Origin: PWXP01 sp040772845
GTDB taxonomy: Bacteria > Planctomycetota > Planctomycetia > Pirellulales > Thermoguttaceae
Direction of reading: 5' to 3'
Assembly: GCA_040772845.1 (NCBI GenBank)
Contig: JAXGXG010000001.1
Coordinates: forward strand, 4,340,001 to 4,404,000
Length of the DNA: 64,000 nt
In this document: one piece after another, positions 24,359-33,500 of the stretch
Numbering within the stretch: the stretch's first letter is position 1
Layout of the letters: every line of letters begins with the position of its first letter
Notes under the pieces: model-generated
Database searches by the model: none
The model's input: the letters and a program-made list of their open reading frames with translations, nothing else
Told to the model about the DNA's origin: nothing
Translations under genes and position numbers: made by a program

Positions 24359-26488
24359 ATGAAGCGAATTATGCTCCGCGTGGCAGCGTTGGTCACGGTC
24401 GTGGTCCTAGGTCTGATTGCCATCGCGCAGGCCCAACGTAGCAACAGTGACGTGGCCGATCCGCCGGCCGAACGGTCTCTGGCAGCGGAAGCTGCGGAGG
24501 CTGGCAACCCGTTGCGAAGCGCCGCCCCGGCAACGCCGCTCGATCTGCCTTCTGCAACACATCCGTCGCAGTCACCCTTGCGGGGCTACGAGCCGGCAGG
24601 AACGAAGCCAACCGAGTTGCGTGAGAGTCCGCCGGCCGACCCGTTTCGCCGCGGACCTGCCGATACCGCGGTGACAACCGCCCCGAGTGTGGAGAATCCA
24701 ATTCGCCCGGAGGCGACGTTGGTGTCGCACCAAGAACAGGCGGAGCAGGAACCAGCGGGTGTGGAATTGGCCGATGCCGGCGGGTCGCCGCTACGGCCAT
24801 ATCCGAGCAGTGAGGGCAATCGTTATCCGGCTCTGCAGCCTGCGGGGCAGGAAGAGGCCGCTCCTTCGGAAGCGGTAGGGCCCCGATTGCAGCCACCGAA
24901 CGCTACCGATCCGCCGACTGCCACGATCATGGACTTGCCGGTGCGCCGGGATGCCCCGGCGCAGATGCCGGCCAGCGAGAACGATCGCCTGGGCGGGTTG
25001 GCTGCCGGTCCAACGATGGACGCGGCGGCCGGGATGCGTTCTATCGCCGCACCCGAGGCGGTTGGCCAGGGGATGCTGGACGAAGGAGCCGGCCAGCCGG
25101 GGGCGCAACACCTGGAAGGCGCACAGACGCCGCAAGTGACCATTGAGAAGACGGCGCCGGCAGGTATGCAAGTCGGCAAGCCGGCGACGTTTGTTGTGAA
25201 GGTGCGCAACACGGGCGCGGTGGCCGCAGCAGGCGTGGAGGTGCGGGATCAGGTTCCCAAGGGGGCCCAGCTCACCTCAACGACGCCTCGGGCAAGTCGA
25301 GGCACGCGCGGCGAGTTGATCTGGTCGCTTGGCACGCTTGAGCCTGGCCAGGAAACCACCGTGACAATGGAAGTGATGCCGATTGAAGAAGGGGAGATTG
25401 GAAGTGTTGCCACAGTCCACTTCAGCGCGGCGGCCACGGCGCGCGCCGTGGCGACCAAGCCGGAGCTTGTGTTGGAATCGACTGCCGCTTCGCAGGTGCT
25501 CATTGGCGAGACGCTGAAGCTCAGCATTACGCTGTCGAACCCCGGCAGCGGAGTCGCGACCGGTGTGGTGCTTTCGGAACGGGTGCCAGCCGGGCTTCGG
25601 CATGCGGCCGGCACAGACCTGGAATATGAGGTCGGCGCGCTCCAGCCGGGAGAATCGCGCAAGCTGGAACTCGATCTGGTTGCAGACCGTCCGGGGGCCG
25701 TTACGAACATGATCGTTGCGCGTGGCGAGGGCAATCTGCGGGCAGAGCATCAACTGGACATCAACGTGGTAGCGCCCGAATTGGAAGTGGCCGTGGACGG
25801 ACCGCAGCGACGATTTCTCGAGCGTGAGGCGACGTACGAGGTAGGCATCTCCAATCCGGGCACCGCGGCGGCGAAGGACGTGGAACTGGTTGCCCACTTG
25901 CCCGACGGCCTGGAGTTCGTCAGCGCCAACAACGCAGGCCACTACGATCAGGCGACGCGCGCCGTCCACTGGCGTCTGGATGAGCTGCCGGTGCAGGAGA
26001 CGGGCGTTGTGAAGTTGGTCACCATGCCCATCCGGGCAGGCGAGCATTCCTTGCGGATTCGCGGTACGGCGGCCAAAGGCGTGGAAACCGAGTCGGAGCA
26101 GCCGGTGATCATCGAAGGCATCGCCGCAATCCTGTTCGAGGTGCGGGACGTCGTTGATCCGATCGAAGTCAACGGAGAAACGGTCTACGAAATCAGTGTT
26201 TTGAACCAGGGGTCGAAGGCGGCCACGAACGTCCGGGTTCACATGCTCCTGCCGCCGGAAATGCAAGCGATCGCGGCGGAGGGGCCGGCGCGTTACGTGA
26301 TGGAGGCCCGCCAGGTTGCATTCGAGCCTCTTGCACGCTTGGCGCCGAAGGCCGACACGGTCTACCGGGTCCGCGTTCGCGGAGTCCAGCCTGGCGATCT
26401 GCGTGTGCGGGTGCAGGTGCTTACCGACGAGATGTCCGAGGCGCCTGTTACGAAGGAAGAGAGCACTCGGGTCTACTCGGATCAGTAG
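24359..26488 (+). CDS. DUF11-repeat exported protein
   Basis: 709 residues. An N-terminal signal peptide or anchor (residues 2-25, basic start then VAALVTVVVLGLIAIAQA) is followed by about 230 residues of Pro/Ala/Glu-rich linker. From about residue 258 come four or five tandem Ig-like DUF11 domains, recognised by phrases such as ISNPGTAAAKDVELVAHLP and VRNTGAVAAAGVEVRDQVP. Such proteins are cell-surface or wall-associated in planctomycetes, and their exact role is unknown. ATG at 24359 lacks a clear Shine-Dalgarno. The TAG stop (26486-26488) overlaps the ribosome-binding site of the next gene, so the two are co-transcribed. Confidence 0.88.
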   Translation: MKRIMLRVAALVTVVVLGLIAIAQAQRSNSDVADPPAERSLAAEAAEAGNPLRSAAPATPLDLPSATHPSQSPLRGYEPAGTKPTELRESPPADPFRRGPADTAVTTAPSVENPIRPEATLVSHQEQAEQEPAGVELADAGGSPLRPYPSSEGNRYPALQPAGQEEAAPSEAVGPRLQPPNATDPPTATIMDLPVRRDAPAQMPASENDRLGGLAAGPTMDAAAGMRSIAAPEAVGQGMLDEGAGQPGAQHLEGAQTPQVTIEKTAPAGMQVGKPATFVVKVRNTGAVAAAGVEVRDQVPKGAQLTSTTPRASRGTRGELIWSLGTLEPGQETTVTMEVMPIEEGEIGSVATVHFSAAATARAVATKPELVLESTAASQVLIGETLKLSITLSNPGSGVATGVVLSERVPAGLRHAAGTDLEYEVGALQPGESRKLELDLVADRPGAVTNMIVARGEGNLRAEHQLDINVVAPELEVAVDGPQRRFLEREATYEVGISNPGTAAAKDVELVAHLPDGLEFVSANNAGHYDQATRAVHWRLDELPVQETGVVKLVTMPIRAGEHSLRIRGTAAKGVETESEQPVIIEGIAAILFEVRDVVDPIEVNGETVYEISVLNQGSKAATNVRVHMLLPPEMQAIAAEGPARYVMEARQVAFEPLARLAPKADTVYRVRVRGVQPGDLRVRVQVLTDEMSEAPVTKEESTRVYSDQ

Positions 26489-26500
26489 GAGGCTGCCTCC

Positions 26501-26866
26501 ATGCCTTCCTCGCACGATGAATTGCCCATGCTGCCGGGCGAGCCTCAGGACGTGGGGTGTGCAGGCTGCCCCATTTGCGGTTCGGGGCAATCGGGTGAGG
26601 GCCCGGACTGCACCGCGCCGGAGGATGCCGAAACGGGCATGGGAACGACGGTTCTGGCGCCGATGGGGCTGTTTCTGTTCCCTGTCGTCACGGCCATGCT
26701 TGGCGCTCTGTGGGGCGCCGTCGCTGCCTTCGGGCAGCTTCTCGGCGGACTTGCAGGGTTGGCCCTTGGTATGGGGGTGGCGGTTGTCGCCGTGCGCGTG
26801 ATTGACCGTCGCAAGCAGGCGAGGGACGCTCGGCAGCCGCCGGAGGTCGGTTCGCGTTCCGAGTGA
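26501..26866 (+). CDS. Small membrane protein with N-terminal cysteine cluster
   Basis: 121 residues. ATG at 26501 follows AGGAGG (26487-26492) with 8-nt spacing. The N-terminus carries C20-x2-C23-x2-C26 and C37 (GCAGCPICGSG), then a hydrophobic region at about residues 50-97 that can form two membrane segments (FLFPVVTAMLGALWG and GLAGLALGMGVAVVAV), then a basic tail. The Cys spacing could bind a metal or form disulfides. RseC-like proteins combine cysteines with two TM segments, but similarity is too weak to assign. It follows the DUF11 gene closely. Confidence 0.7.
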   Translation: MPSSHDELPMLPGEPQDVGCAGCPICGSGQSGEGPDCTAPEDAETGMGTTVLAPMGLFLFPVVTAMLGALWGAVAAFGQLLGGLAGLALGMGVAVVAVRVIDRRKQARDARQPPEVGSRSE

Positions 26867-26972
26867 AGACGTGCTTGCAGCGATGGATGTTCTCGGCACG
26901 GTGGCACGCCCTGGTCCGGTGGCCTATAATTCGGAGAGTGGGGCAAACCGGATTGCGAAGGGGGTTACTGTC

Positions 26973-27887
26973 ATGACCAGGTTTGTATTCCGCACACGAA
27001 TCGCGCCGGGTTTGGTGCGTTTGACGGCCGTATTTCTTGTCCTGTTCGGAGGTCTGGCCGCGTGTGCGGCGGCCGATGCGCCATGGCAGGCGGTTGAAGA
27101 GCCGGTCCGCTTCCTTCGCGTGGCGAGCCCAAAGGACGGCGAACCGGAAGCCTTGCAGATTGCCACCGTTCGCTGCCGGCCGATCGACGGCGCGGCGGCC
27201 GATTCGACGGTCGATCTGATTGCGGCGGTTCACATGGCCGAGCCCGAGTTCTATACGCAGTTGAACCGTGACTTCACCGGCTACGACGCCGTCCTGTACG
27301 AACTGGTGGCGCCGGAAGGGACGCGTGTGAAGAAGAGCGAGCCTCGCAACACAAGCAACCCGCTGTCACTAGCCCAGCACGGATTGACCGATCTGTTGGA
27401 ACTCCAGTTCCAACTTGAAGGTATCGACTACAGCGCGGAGAATCTGGTCCACGCCGACATGTCGCCGGAGCAGTTCACGCAGTCGATGGAAGATCGGGGC
27501 GAGAGCTTTGGCGGGCTGATGCTTCGGATGATGGGCTACAGTCTGGCGCAGCAGAATGAAGGGAAGGCGGCCGGAGGCGACGTTCGGCTGCTCTGGAGCC
27601 TCTTTTCCGGAAACCGGGCGATGGCGCTCCGCCGCGTGATGGCGGAGCAGTTTGATACCATGCAGGAGGCGATGGCGGTCATGGATGGGCCGGAAGGCTC
27701 CACGCTCATTGCCGAGCGGAACAAGGTGGCCCTGGAAGTCCTGAAGAAGGAACTCGATAACGGCAAGCACAAGATCGCCATCTTCTACGGTGCAGGCCAC
27801 ATGGACGATATGCTTGCGCGACTCCGCGACGAGTTCGGCTTTGCGCCGAAGCAGATCCGTTGGGCGACCGCCTGGAAGCTTCAGTAG
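26973..27887 (+). CDS. TraB/GumN family lipoprotein
   Basis: 304 residues from the ATG at 26973, preceded by GAAGGGGG. The frame is open upstream to 26802 but that part overlaps the previous gene. An N-terminal hydrophobic segment ends in GLAACA, a good lipobox. The body matches the TraB/GumN family: an N-terminal VHMAEPEFYTQLNRDF followed by YDAVLYELV, and near the C-terminus IAIFYGAGHMDDM. These features suggest an erythromycin esterase/TIKI-like fold with a possible metallohydrolase role that is unproven in bacteria. Its stop overlaps the stop of the convergent permease gene by 7 bp. Confidence 0.82.
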   Translation: MTRFVFRTRIAPGLVRLTAVFLVLFGGLAACAAADAPWQAVEEPVRFLRVASPKDGEPEALQIATVRCRPIDGAAADSTVDLIAAVHMAEPEFYTQLNRDFTGYDAVLYELVAPEGTRVKKSEPRNTSNPLSLAQHGLTDLLELQFQLEGIDYSAENLVHADMSPEQFTQSMEDRGESFGGLMLRMMGYSLAQQNEGKAAGGDVRLLWSLFSGNRAMALRRVMAEQFDTMQEAMAVMDGPEGSTLIAERNKVALEVLKKELDNGKHKIAIFYGAGHMDDMLARLRDEFGFAPKQIRWATAWKLQ

Positions 27888-29047
27888 CGCACGATCTTCC
27901 GTATCAGGATAAAGCCCCACACGGCCAGAAGCAGATTGCCGGCCCATACACCCCAAGGAGGCAGCGTGCCGGATTTCGCGCCATCGATGCCGTAGGCCAG
28001 CAGGGGATAGTACACGATCAGGATGGGCAGGAAGCAGAGGAAGAAACTGGACAGGAAGTCGCGATTCCGCATCCAGACGGCCATCGGCGCCCCCACCCAC
28101 ACGAAGAACAGGCAACTGAACCCGGCCGACCAGCGACGGTGCGGTTCCGTTCGCAAACGACATAGCCGGCCCCATGCTTGTTCGTGTTTCTGCGATGCGT
28201 CTTGCACATCGCCGTCGCCGTCCGGGGCAGGAGAATCGGCCGGGGCTTCATGACTGGCCAGCTCGGCCAGTTGCTGTTGCTGGGCGGCGATTTCTTCGGG
28301 GATTCGGATCAAGGGGATTGAGGAGGGATGGGTGGTCAGGTCGCGCAATCGCGTTGCGGTTCCCAACGGAATCGCCTGCTCCTGCACGTCCGGAAACTCG
28401 ACCGTCAGTTGGCCATCGACGTCGAAGGCGCCGTTGCGGAGCACCAGCCGCAGGACATCCCGCTCGAGGTCGGCAATCAGCTCGGCCTCTTCGGCGATGA
28501 TCGTGATTGCCGGATGATCCCCTTGCTGCTGAACGGAGAGTGTCGGCCGGATCAGTCGCCGGCCTTCGACGCGTTGTACACTGATGGACAGCCCGGGAAC
28601 ACTATACTGCCGATGGGCCCGCAGCATGCCGTAGACAACGTCCTCAATGGCACTGACGACAACCCGCTGCGTCCCCTCGCGTCCCCAGGAGACGGCAACG
28701 TCGTTCAGCCAGACGGTGAACAGACTGAGAAAGAACGCAACCGTCAGGGTGGGCCAAAGGATGCACCAGGGCGAGATGCCTGCCGATTTCAGGGCAATCA
28801 CCTCATTCGCACTCGACATCCGGCTGTAGATGCTCGCCACGGCCAACAAGAGGGTGACGGGAATGGCGATCCGCAGGGCGTCTGGGAGGATGTAGGGGAG
28901 CAGCCGGACGATGTGCTGCAACGGCAGACTCTGGCTGGCTGCCTCGCGCACAATCCCCACCACGACCATCATCAGCGTCAGCACGCCGAGGGCAAGAAAG
29001 AACATCTTGCACAGTTCGGCAGTGACGTATCGGGTGATGATCTTCAT
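27881..29047 (-). CDS. LptF/LptG (YjgP/YjgQ) family permease
   Basis: 388 residues with the family arrangement: N-terminal TM segments (MKIITRYVTAELCKMFFLAL, then about 55-75 and 95-115), a large periplasmic region, and three C-terminal TM segments. LptF/G form the inner-membrane part of the ABC machine that extracts lipopolysaccharide for export by LptB2FGC. A Gln/Ala/Asp/Glu-rich insert (residues 255-285) before the last TM set is unusual. It stands alone here, with no second permease or LptB adjacent, so F versus G cannot be decided. Confidence 0.85.
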   Translation of the reverse strand: MKIITRYVTAELCKMFFLALGVLTLMMVVVGIVREAASQSLPLQHIVRLLPYILPDALRIAIPVTLLLAVASIYSRMSSANEVIALKSAGISPWCILWPTLTVAFFLSLFTVWLNDVAVSWGREGTQRVVVSAIEDVVYGMLRAHRQYSVPGLSISVQRVEGRRLIRPTLSVQQQGDHPAITIIAEEAELIADLERDVLRLVLRNGAFDVDGQLTVEFPDVQEQAIPLGTATRLRDLTTHPSSIPLIRIPEEIAAQQQQLAELASHEAPADSPAPDGDGDVQDASQKHEQAWGRLCRLRTEPHRRWSAGFSCLFFVWVGAPMAVWMRNRDFLSSFFLCFLPILIVYYPLLAYGIDGAKSGTLPPWGVWAGNLLLAVWGFILIRKIVRY

Positions 29048-29283
29048 GGCGGACGGAAATGCTGCAGATCAAACGGATCGAGAAGCAGGTGTGCTTCCGC
29101 ATCAGTCTGGCGGCATCGCTCGTTCAGGTCAAGGGCAGTGTAGCCGGGTTTTGCTGCCGTTCGCCCCATCTTGCCCCCCGATCCGGTCGACTTTTGGGTC
29201 CCTGTTTACTCGCTTTCGGCAATGGGCGATAATAGGTGGGTGGGTTGGCCGTGTCGGCTCCCCACCAGAAGGAGTGTACACGG

Positions 29284-30090
29284 ATGGCAAAGCTGTCAGT
29301 TAACGAAACCACCACGTTCCGCTGGTCGCTGGAGGAGGATGTCGCGACCTATTCGGCCAAGGCAATCCCCGCCATCGGCGTCTGGCGACAGAAGCTTTCC
29401 GATTTCGGACCGGACCGGGCAGCGCAACTTCTGACCGAACACGGGTTGGAAGCTTCGCATTTGTTCTGGGCCGGCGGATTCACCGGCAGCGACGGACGCA
29501 CCTATCGGGAAAGCGTGCAGGATGCCTGCGAGGCCGTGCGAGTTGCCGCCGAACTGAAGGCCGGGTGTTTGGTCGTTTGCAGCGGCGCGAGGGCAGGACA
29601 TACGTTTAATCACGCCAACCGCCTGCTGAAAGATGCATTGGCGGAGGTCGTCCCCTGCGCCGAGCAGCACCGGATTGTCCTGGCCCTGGAGCCGATGCAT
29701 CCCGGTTGCGCGACGGACTGTACGTTTCTCACCAGTTTGGACGATGCGCTCCGGCTGCTCGACGTGGTCGATAGTCCGTGGGTCAAGCTTGTGCTGGACA
29801 CCTATCATTTGGGTCACGATCCTGCACTGCCGGCCCGAATTCCGGAAGTTGTATCGCAGATCGCGCTGGTCCAATTGGGTGACGCCCGCCGACCGCCGGA
29901 GGGCGAGCAGAATCGCTGCCGACTTGGCGAGGGGACTCTGCCGCTGGGCGAGTTGGTCGCGGCCTTGAAGACGGCCGGTTACGACGGCTACTATGACGTC
30001 GAGTTGCTCGGCGAGGACGTGGAATCGTGCGACTACCCGTCGCTGTTGGATCACGCCAAGGCCGCTTACGCGGATCTTGTGGGAGAATAG
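29284..30090 (+). CDS. Sugar phosphate isomerase/epimerase family TIM-barrel protein
   Basis: 268 residues from the ATG at 29284, which has GAAGGAG upstream; the longer frame from 29236 lacks a better signal. Barrel-strand motifs and candidate metal ligands are visible: IVLALEPMHP (Glu), KLVLDTYHLGHDP (Asp, His), ALVQLGDARRP (Asp) and YYDVELLGED (Glu), the xylose-isomerase-like/AP endonuclease 2 pattern. Likely a divalent-metal isomerase or epimerase of a sugar or inositol derivative; the substrate cannot be inferred. It is followed within 21 nt by arfB, but their functions are not obviously linked. Confidence 0.85.
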   Translation: MAKLSVNETTTFRWSLEEDVATYSAKAIPAIGVWRQKLSDFGPDRAAQLLTEHGLEASHLFWAGGFTGSDGRTYRESVQDACEAVRVAAELKAGCLVVCSGARAGHTFNHANRLLKDALAEVVPCAEQHRIVLALEPMHPGCATDCTFLTSLDDALRLLDVVDSPWVKLVLDTYHLGHDPALPARIPEVVSQIALVQLGDARRPPEGEQNRCRLGEGTLPLGELVAALKTAGYDGYYDVELLGEDVESCDYPSLLDHAKAAYADLVGE

Positions 30091-30110
30091 ACCACCCGTT
30101 TCCGTGAGTT

Positions 30111-30530
30111 ATGCTCGTCGTCAACGCCAAACTGAAGGTTCCGCTTCGCGAGTTCCGTTTCCAGTTTGCGCGGAGCGGCGGGCCCGGCGGCCAGAATGTC
30201 AATAAAGTCAATACAAAGGCGGAGTTGCGCTGGCGCGTCATGGCAAGCCCCAGTTTGCCTGATGCGATACGACGGCGACTGGTCGCCCAGCAGCGACGTC
30301 GCATCACGACGCAGGGAGAGTTGCTTGTAACGAGTCAACGGTTCCGTGACGCCGGCCGGAACGTTGCCGATTGCCTGGAGAAACTCCGCGCCATGCTCGC
30401 CGCCGCTGCGGTGGAGCCCACGCCTCGCCGGGCGACGAAACCGACCCGGGCTTCGCAACGGCGCCGCCTGCAAGAGAAAAAGCAGAACTCCGAAAAGAAA
30501 CACCGCCGTCGCTCGCCGCTTCCCGAGTAG
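30111..30530 (+). CDS. arfB: Alternative ribosome-rescue factor ArfB (peptidyl-tRNA hydrolase)
   Basis: 139 residues. The catalytic GGQ motif sits at 26-28 in RSGGPGGQNVNKVNTK, and the C-terminus is a long Lys/Arg/Gln-rich tail (from about 100: RRATKPTRASQRRRLQEKK), the element that inserts into the empty mRNA channel. Length and layout match ArfB/YaeJ, which releases peptides on stalled ribosomes, and not full-length RF1/RF2. ATG at 30111 lies 20 nt after the preceding stop, without a strong Shine-Dalgarno. Confidence 0.92.
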   Translation: MLVVNAKLKVPLREFRFQFARSGGPGGQNVNKVNTKAELRWRVMASPSLPDAIRRRLVAQQRRRITTQGELLVTSQRFRDAGRNVADCLEKLRAMLAAAAVEPTPRRATKPTRASQRRRLQEKKQNSEKKHRRRSPLPE

Positions 30531-30549
30531 CGATCGGTGAACCTACGCC

Positions 30550-31287
30550 ATGCCGCACCACTACGACATCGACCACATTTTCGAAGACTGGCCCTATCAG
30601 CCCGGGGTGGTCAGCGCCCGCCTGCTCCGGGCACACGACGGCCGGAACGTGTTGCAGATGCGGATTGAATTGGGTGTCCTGCAGATGGAGGTGACCGGTC
30701 GGCCCGATGGCCAGCGTTTCAACGGTCGCGACACGTTTTTGCAGGCCTTGATGGACGAGGCGTCGGCGGCCGGCGACGCGCTGGTGCTTGACGAAGACCA
30801 ATACTTTGAGTTGGACCGGGAATTCCTCCAGTTCTACCATCGGCGGGTCTGCTGGCTTGCATTGCGGGAGTTCGAGCACGCGATTGCCGATGCTGACCAT
30901 ACGTTGGCGATGATGGATTTCGCCGCTGTACACGCGACGGATCCCCAATGGATGCTGCTGCACGAGCAGTACCGGCCGTTCGTCCTGTTCCATCGCACGC
31001 AGGCGGCGGCCTTGCTGCAATTGAAGACGGCTACCCCGGAAGAGGCCATCGAGGAGATCGACGCCGGTTTGGACCGGATGCGGGAGATCTTCGAGGGGCT
31101 GGAGGCCGAGGAGCAGTTCGAGGAAGACGAACTGGTGGAGCAGTTGGTTCATTTGCGGGAATCGCTTCGGGAGGAATACCAGGTGGGCCCCACGCTGGGA
31201 GAACAGCTTTCCGAAGCAATTGCCGCAGAGCAGTACGAACGGGCTGCCCGGCTGCGCGACCAGATCCGCCGCCGTGCCCACCTGTAA
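30550..31287 (+). CDS. UVR-motif protein of unknown function
   Basis: 245 residues, starting MPHHYDIDHIFEDWPYQPG. The C-terminal 35 residues (LSEAIAAEQYERAARLRDQI) are a UvrB/UvrC (UVR) interaction motif; similar modules occur in ClpC and McsA. The middle is alpha-helical and rich in Glu and Leu with TPR-like character. No catalytic motif is seen. Conserved in planctomycetes as far as I can judge from its build, with unknown role. It starts 19 nt after arfB, so it is probably in the same operon. Confidence 0.8.
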   Translation: MPHHYDIDHIFEDWPYQPGVVSARLLRAHDGRNVLQMRIELGVLQMEVTGRPDGQRFNGRDTFLQALMDEASAAGDALVLDEDQYFELDREFLQFYHRRVCWLALREFEHAIADADHTLAMMDFAAVHATDPQWMLLHEQYRPFVLFHRTQAAALLQLKTATPEEAIEEIDAGLDRMREIFEGLEAEEQFEEDELVEQLVHLRESLREEYQVGPTLGEQLSEAIAAEQYERAARLRDQIRRRAHL

Positions 31288-31317
31288 GGCGAGCGGCAGA
31301 AGACAACTTACCGACAA

Positions 31318-31380
31318 GACAAGCTCGAAACGCAAGCGAGTGGGTCGATTGGAGCCACTCGCTGGCGCTGCGTGCTTGTA
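31318..31380. repeat. Palindromic repeat unit, inverted arm order
   Basis: ACAAGCTCGAAACGCAAGCG (arm 31318-31341) precedes CACTCGCTGGCGCTGCGTGC (arm 31356-31380), so the arms are in the opposite order to the 3900 copy. It lies between two housekeeping genes. The inverted repeat would form a strong hairpin and may act as a terminator. Confidence 0.75.
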
Positions 31381-31531
31381 CATTTGTTTCCGCAGCCCGC
31401 CTAAGGGCCCCCGCTAGGCAACGCCCCAGCCGATGCGCAGAATAATGGCGTCTGTTTCCGAGTCTTCGATGCGGGGTCTGTAGGGCCCTGCTTTCCGAAT
31501 TTCGATTTCACGTTTTGTAAGGAACCCAATC

Positions 31532-32806
31532 ATGAGTTCAACGATTGTAGACATTCGCGCCCGGCAGATCCTCGACAGCCGCGGCAATCCTACCGTGGAG
31601 GTCGATCTGGAGACGGCCGACGGTTCTTTCGGCCGAGCCGCCGTGCCTAGCGGCGCCAGCACGGGTGTTCACGAGGCCCTCGAACTGCGCGATGGCGACG
31701 AATCGGAATACCTCGGCAAGGGGGTGCTCAAGGCCGTCGAGAATGTCAACGAGCGATTGGCGGATGAACTGTGCGGAATGGACGTGCTCGATCAGGTGGC
31801 ACTCGACCAACGCATGCTCGAACTGGATGGTACGGAGAACAAGAGTACCCTGGGCGCCAATGCCATCTTGGGCGTCTCGCTTGCGGCGGCGCACGCGGCG
31901 GCAGACCATTGCGGGCTGCCTTTGTTCCGCTATTTGGGTGGCGTGCAGGCACGGATTCTCCCCGCGCCGATGATGAACATCATCAACGGCGGCAGCCACG
32001 CCGACAACGCCGTCGATATCCAGGAGTTCATGATCATGCCGCTGGGGCTCGACTCGTTCACCGACGCGATCCGAGCCGGCTGCGAGATCTTCCACAATCT
32101 GAAGAAGGTGCTCAAGGGCAAGGGCCTCAGCACGAACGTGGGCGACGAAGGCGGATTCGCTCCCGATCTTGGCAGCAACGCCGAGGCGTTGGACGTCATT
32201 ATGGAAGCCATTGCGAAGGCCGGATACAAGCCTGGCGAGGAGGTGTACATCGCGCTCGACGCTGCGGCCAGCGAGTTCTACAATGCCGAAAAGAAGGTGT
32301 ACAAGGTCGAGGGCAAAGAGATCGACGCCGCTGCGGTGGTCGATCTGCTCGGCAGTTGGGTGGAGAAGTATCCGATCTGCTCGATCGAAGACGGTTGCGC
32401 CGAGGACGACTGGGATGGTTGGCGGCTGCTGACCGATCGGCTTAGCGACAAGGTGCAGTTGGTCGGCGACGATTTGTTTGTGACCAACACGGCCCGCCTT
32501 GCCCGCGGTATTGAGGAAGGCATTGCCAACAGCATTCTGATCAAGGTGAACCAGATTGGCACCCTGACCGAAACGATCGAGGCCGTCGAAATGGCCCGCC
32601 GCAACGGTTACTCGGCCGTTATGAGCCACCGTAGCGGTGAAACGGAAGACTCGACCATTGCCGACCTGGCCGTTGGCCTGGGCACGGGCCAGATCAAGAC
32701 CGGTTCTGCGTCGCGCACCGACCGCATGGCCAAGTACAACCAGTTGCTGCGCATCGAAGAGATTCTTGGCGACGGCGCCTTGTACGGCGGCCCGCTGTTC
32801 GGCTAA
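31532..32806 (+). CDS. eno: Enolase (phosphopyruvate hydratase)
   Basis: 424 residues, normal enolase length. Signature segments: IVDIRARQILDSRGNPTVEV at the N-terminus, PSGASTGVHEALELRD (mobile loop), NVGDEGGFAPDLGSN, DDLFVTN, LIKVNQIGTLTET (catalytic Lys) and VMSHRSGETEDSTIADLAV. It converts 2-phosphoglycerate to phosphoenolpyruvate in glycolysis, with two Mg2+ per active site. ATG at 31532 has AAGGAA 8 nt upstream. Monocistronic by appearance, followed by a long perfect hairpin. Confidence 0.98.
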   Translation: MSSTIVDIRARQILDSRGNPTVEVDLETADGSFGRAAVPSGASTGVHEALELRDGDESEYLGKGVLKAVENVNERLADELCGMDVLDQVALDQRMLELDGTENKSTLGANAILGVSLAAAHAAADHCGLPLFRYLGGVQARILPAPMMNIINGGSHADNAVDIQEFMIMPLGLDSFTDAIRAGCEIFHNLKKVLKGKGLSTNVGDEGGFAPDLGSNAEALDVIMEAIAKAGYKPGEEVYIALDAAASEFYNAEKKVYKVEGKEIDAAAVVDLLGSWVEKYPICSIEDGCAEDDWDGWRLLTDRLSDKVQLVGDDLFVTNTARLARGIEEGIANSILIKVNQIGTLTETIEAVEMARRNGYSAVMSHRSGETEDSTIADLAVGLGTGQIKTGSASRTDRMAKYNQLLRIEEILGDGALYGGPLFG

Positions 32807-32833
32807 TTGCCGGATGAGAACGTGTTATCCACG

Positions 32834-32864
32834 GGGCGGCATACCCAGCCAGGGTATGCCGCCC
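32834..32864. terminator. Perfect 13-bp hairpin downstream of eno
   Basis: GGGCGGCATACCC and GGGTATGCCGCCC flank an AGCCA loop, without mismatches. There is no T-tract after it (CGAATATCC), so it is either an atypical terminator, an mRNA-stabilising structure or another repeat. Confidence 0.5.
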
Positions 32865-32949
32865 GAATATCCTCGAGTATTCAGGGGCTGTGAACGGCTC
32901 ATGGTTTACGCCCCAGCCATTCCTGCGGGCTTTTGCTCGTCCCAAGCAC

Positions 32950-33489
32950 ATGACCGTCCTTCTGGAAAACCCGCTGCCGGTCATCCTCGCCGGGATCGTC
33001 GTTGTGGCGATTCTTGGCGTCGTTCTTATCCAGACGGGTCGCGGTGTCGTTCTTGGTGTGATGGGAGGCGTTGTCCTATTGGTTGCAGCCTTGGTGGGGC
33101 TGGAATGGCTGGTGGAGACGGAGCGCGAACGGGTGGAAGCCGCCATCGATGCCGGCTGCGCGGCCCTGGAGGCCAACGATCCGGAAGCCGTCCTCGCCTG
33201 CCTGGCGCCTCAGGCTGAGATCACCGAAAACACGGTTCGCTGGGCCATGCAGCGGGTCGAGATCGTACGCGTGAAGGTCACGCATCTGGAGATCGGCCAG
33301 ATCAACGAATTGACCAGTCCGCCGAGCGTGAAGGTGCATCTCAGCGCGCGCATCGAGTTCCATGACCGGCAAGGGGAGGTTCCCTACCAGCATTATCCTT
33401 TGGAACTGGACTTGACCTTGCGTCGATACGACGGCCGCTGGCTCGTTGCCGGCCACACCTGGAAAGACGATCCTCGCGGCCATCGTTAG
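32950..33489 (+). CDS. Two-TM membrane protein of unknown function
   Basis: 179 residues from the ATG at 32950; a GTG at 32890 could add 20 residues and no start has a clear Shine-Dalgarno. Two adjacent hydrophobic segments (about 9-28, LPVILAGIVVVAILGVVLIQ, and 34-50) are followed by an alpha+beta domain of about 120 residues with NTF2/SnoaL-like character (helix, then antiparallel strands ending RRYDGRWLVAGHTWKD). I do not recognise a family. It ends 11 nt before cstA, which suggests co-transcription. Confidence 0.72.
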   Translation: MTVLLENPLPVILAGIVVVAILGVVLIQTGRGVVLGVMGGVVLLVAALVGLEWLVETERERVEAAIDAGCAALEANDPEAVLACLAPQAEITENTVRWAMQRVEIVRVKVTHLEIGQINELTSPPSVKVHLSARIEFHDRQGEVPYQHYPLELDLTLRRYDGRWLVAGHTWKDDPRGHR

Positions 33490-33500
33490 GAGAGATTGAC

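Noticed and set aside
22167..24507. Several 60-440 codon frames over the repeat region with phrases such as SSKRKRV or MNRREQREQREI
   Set aside because: These phrases are translations of the repeat families and recur at each repeat copy; not proteins.
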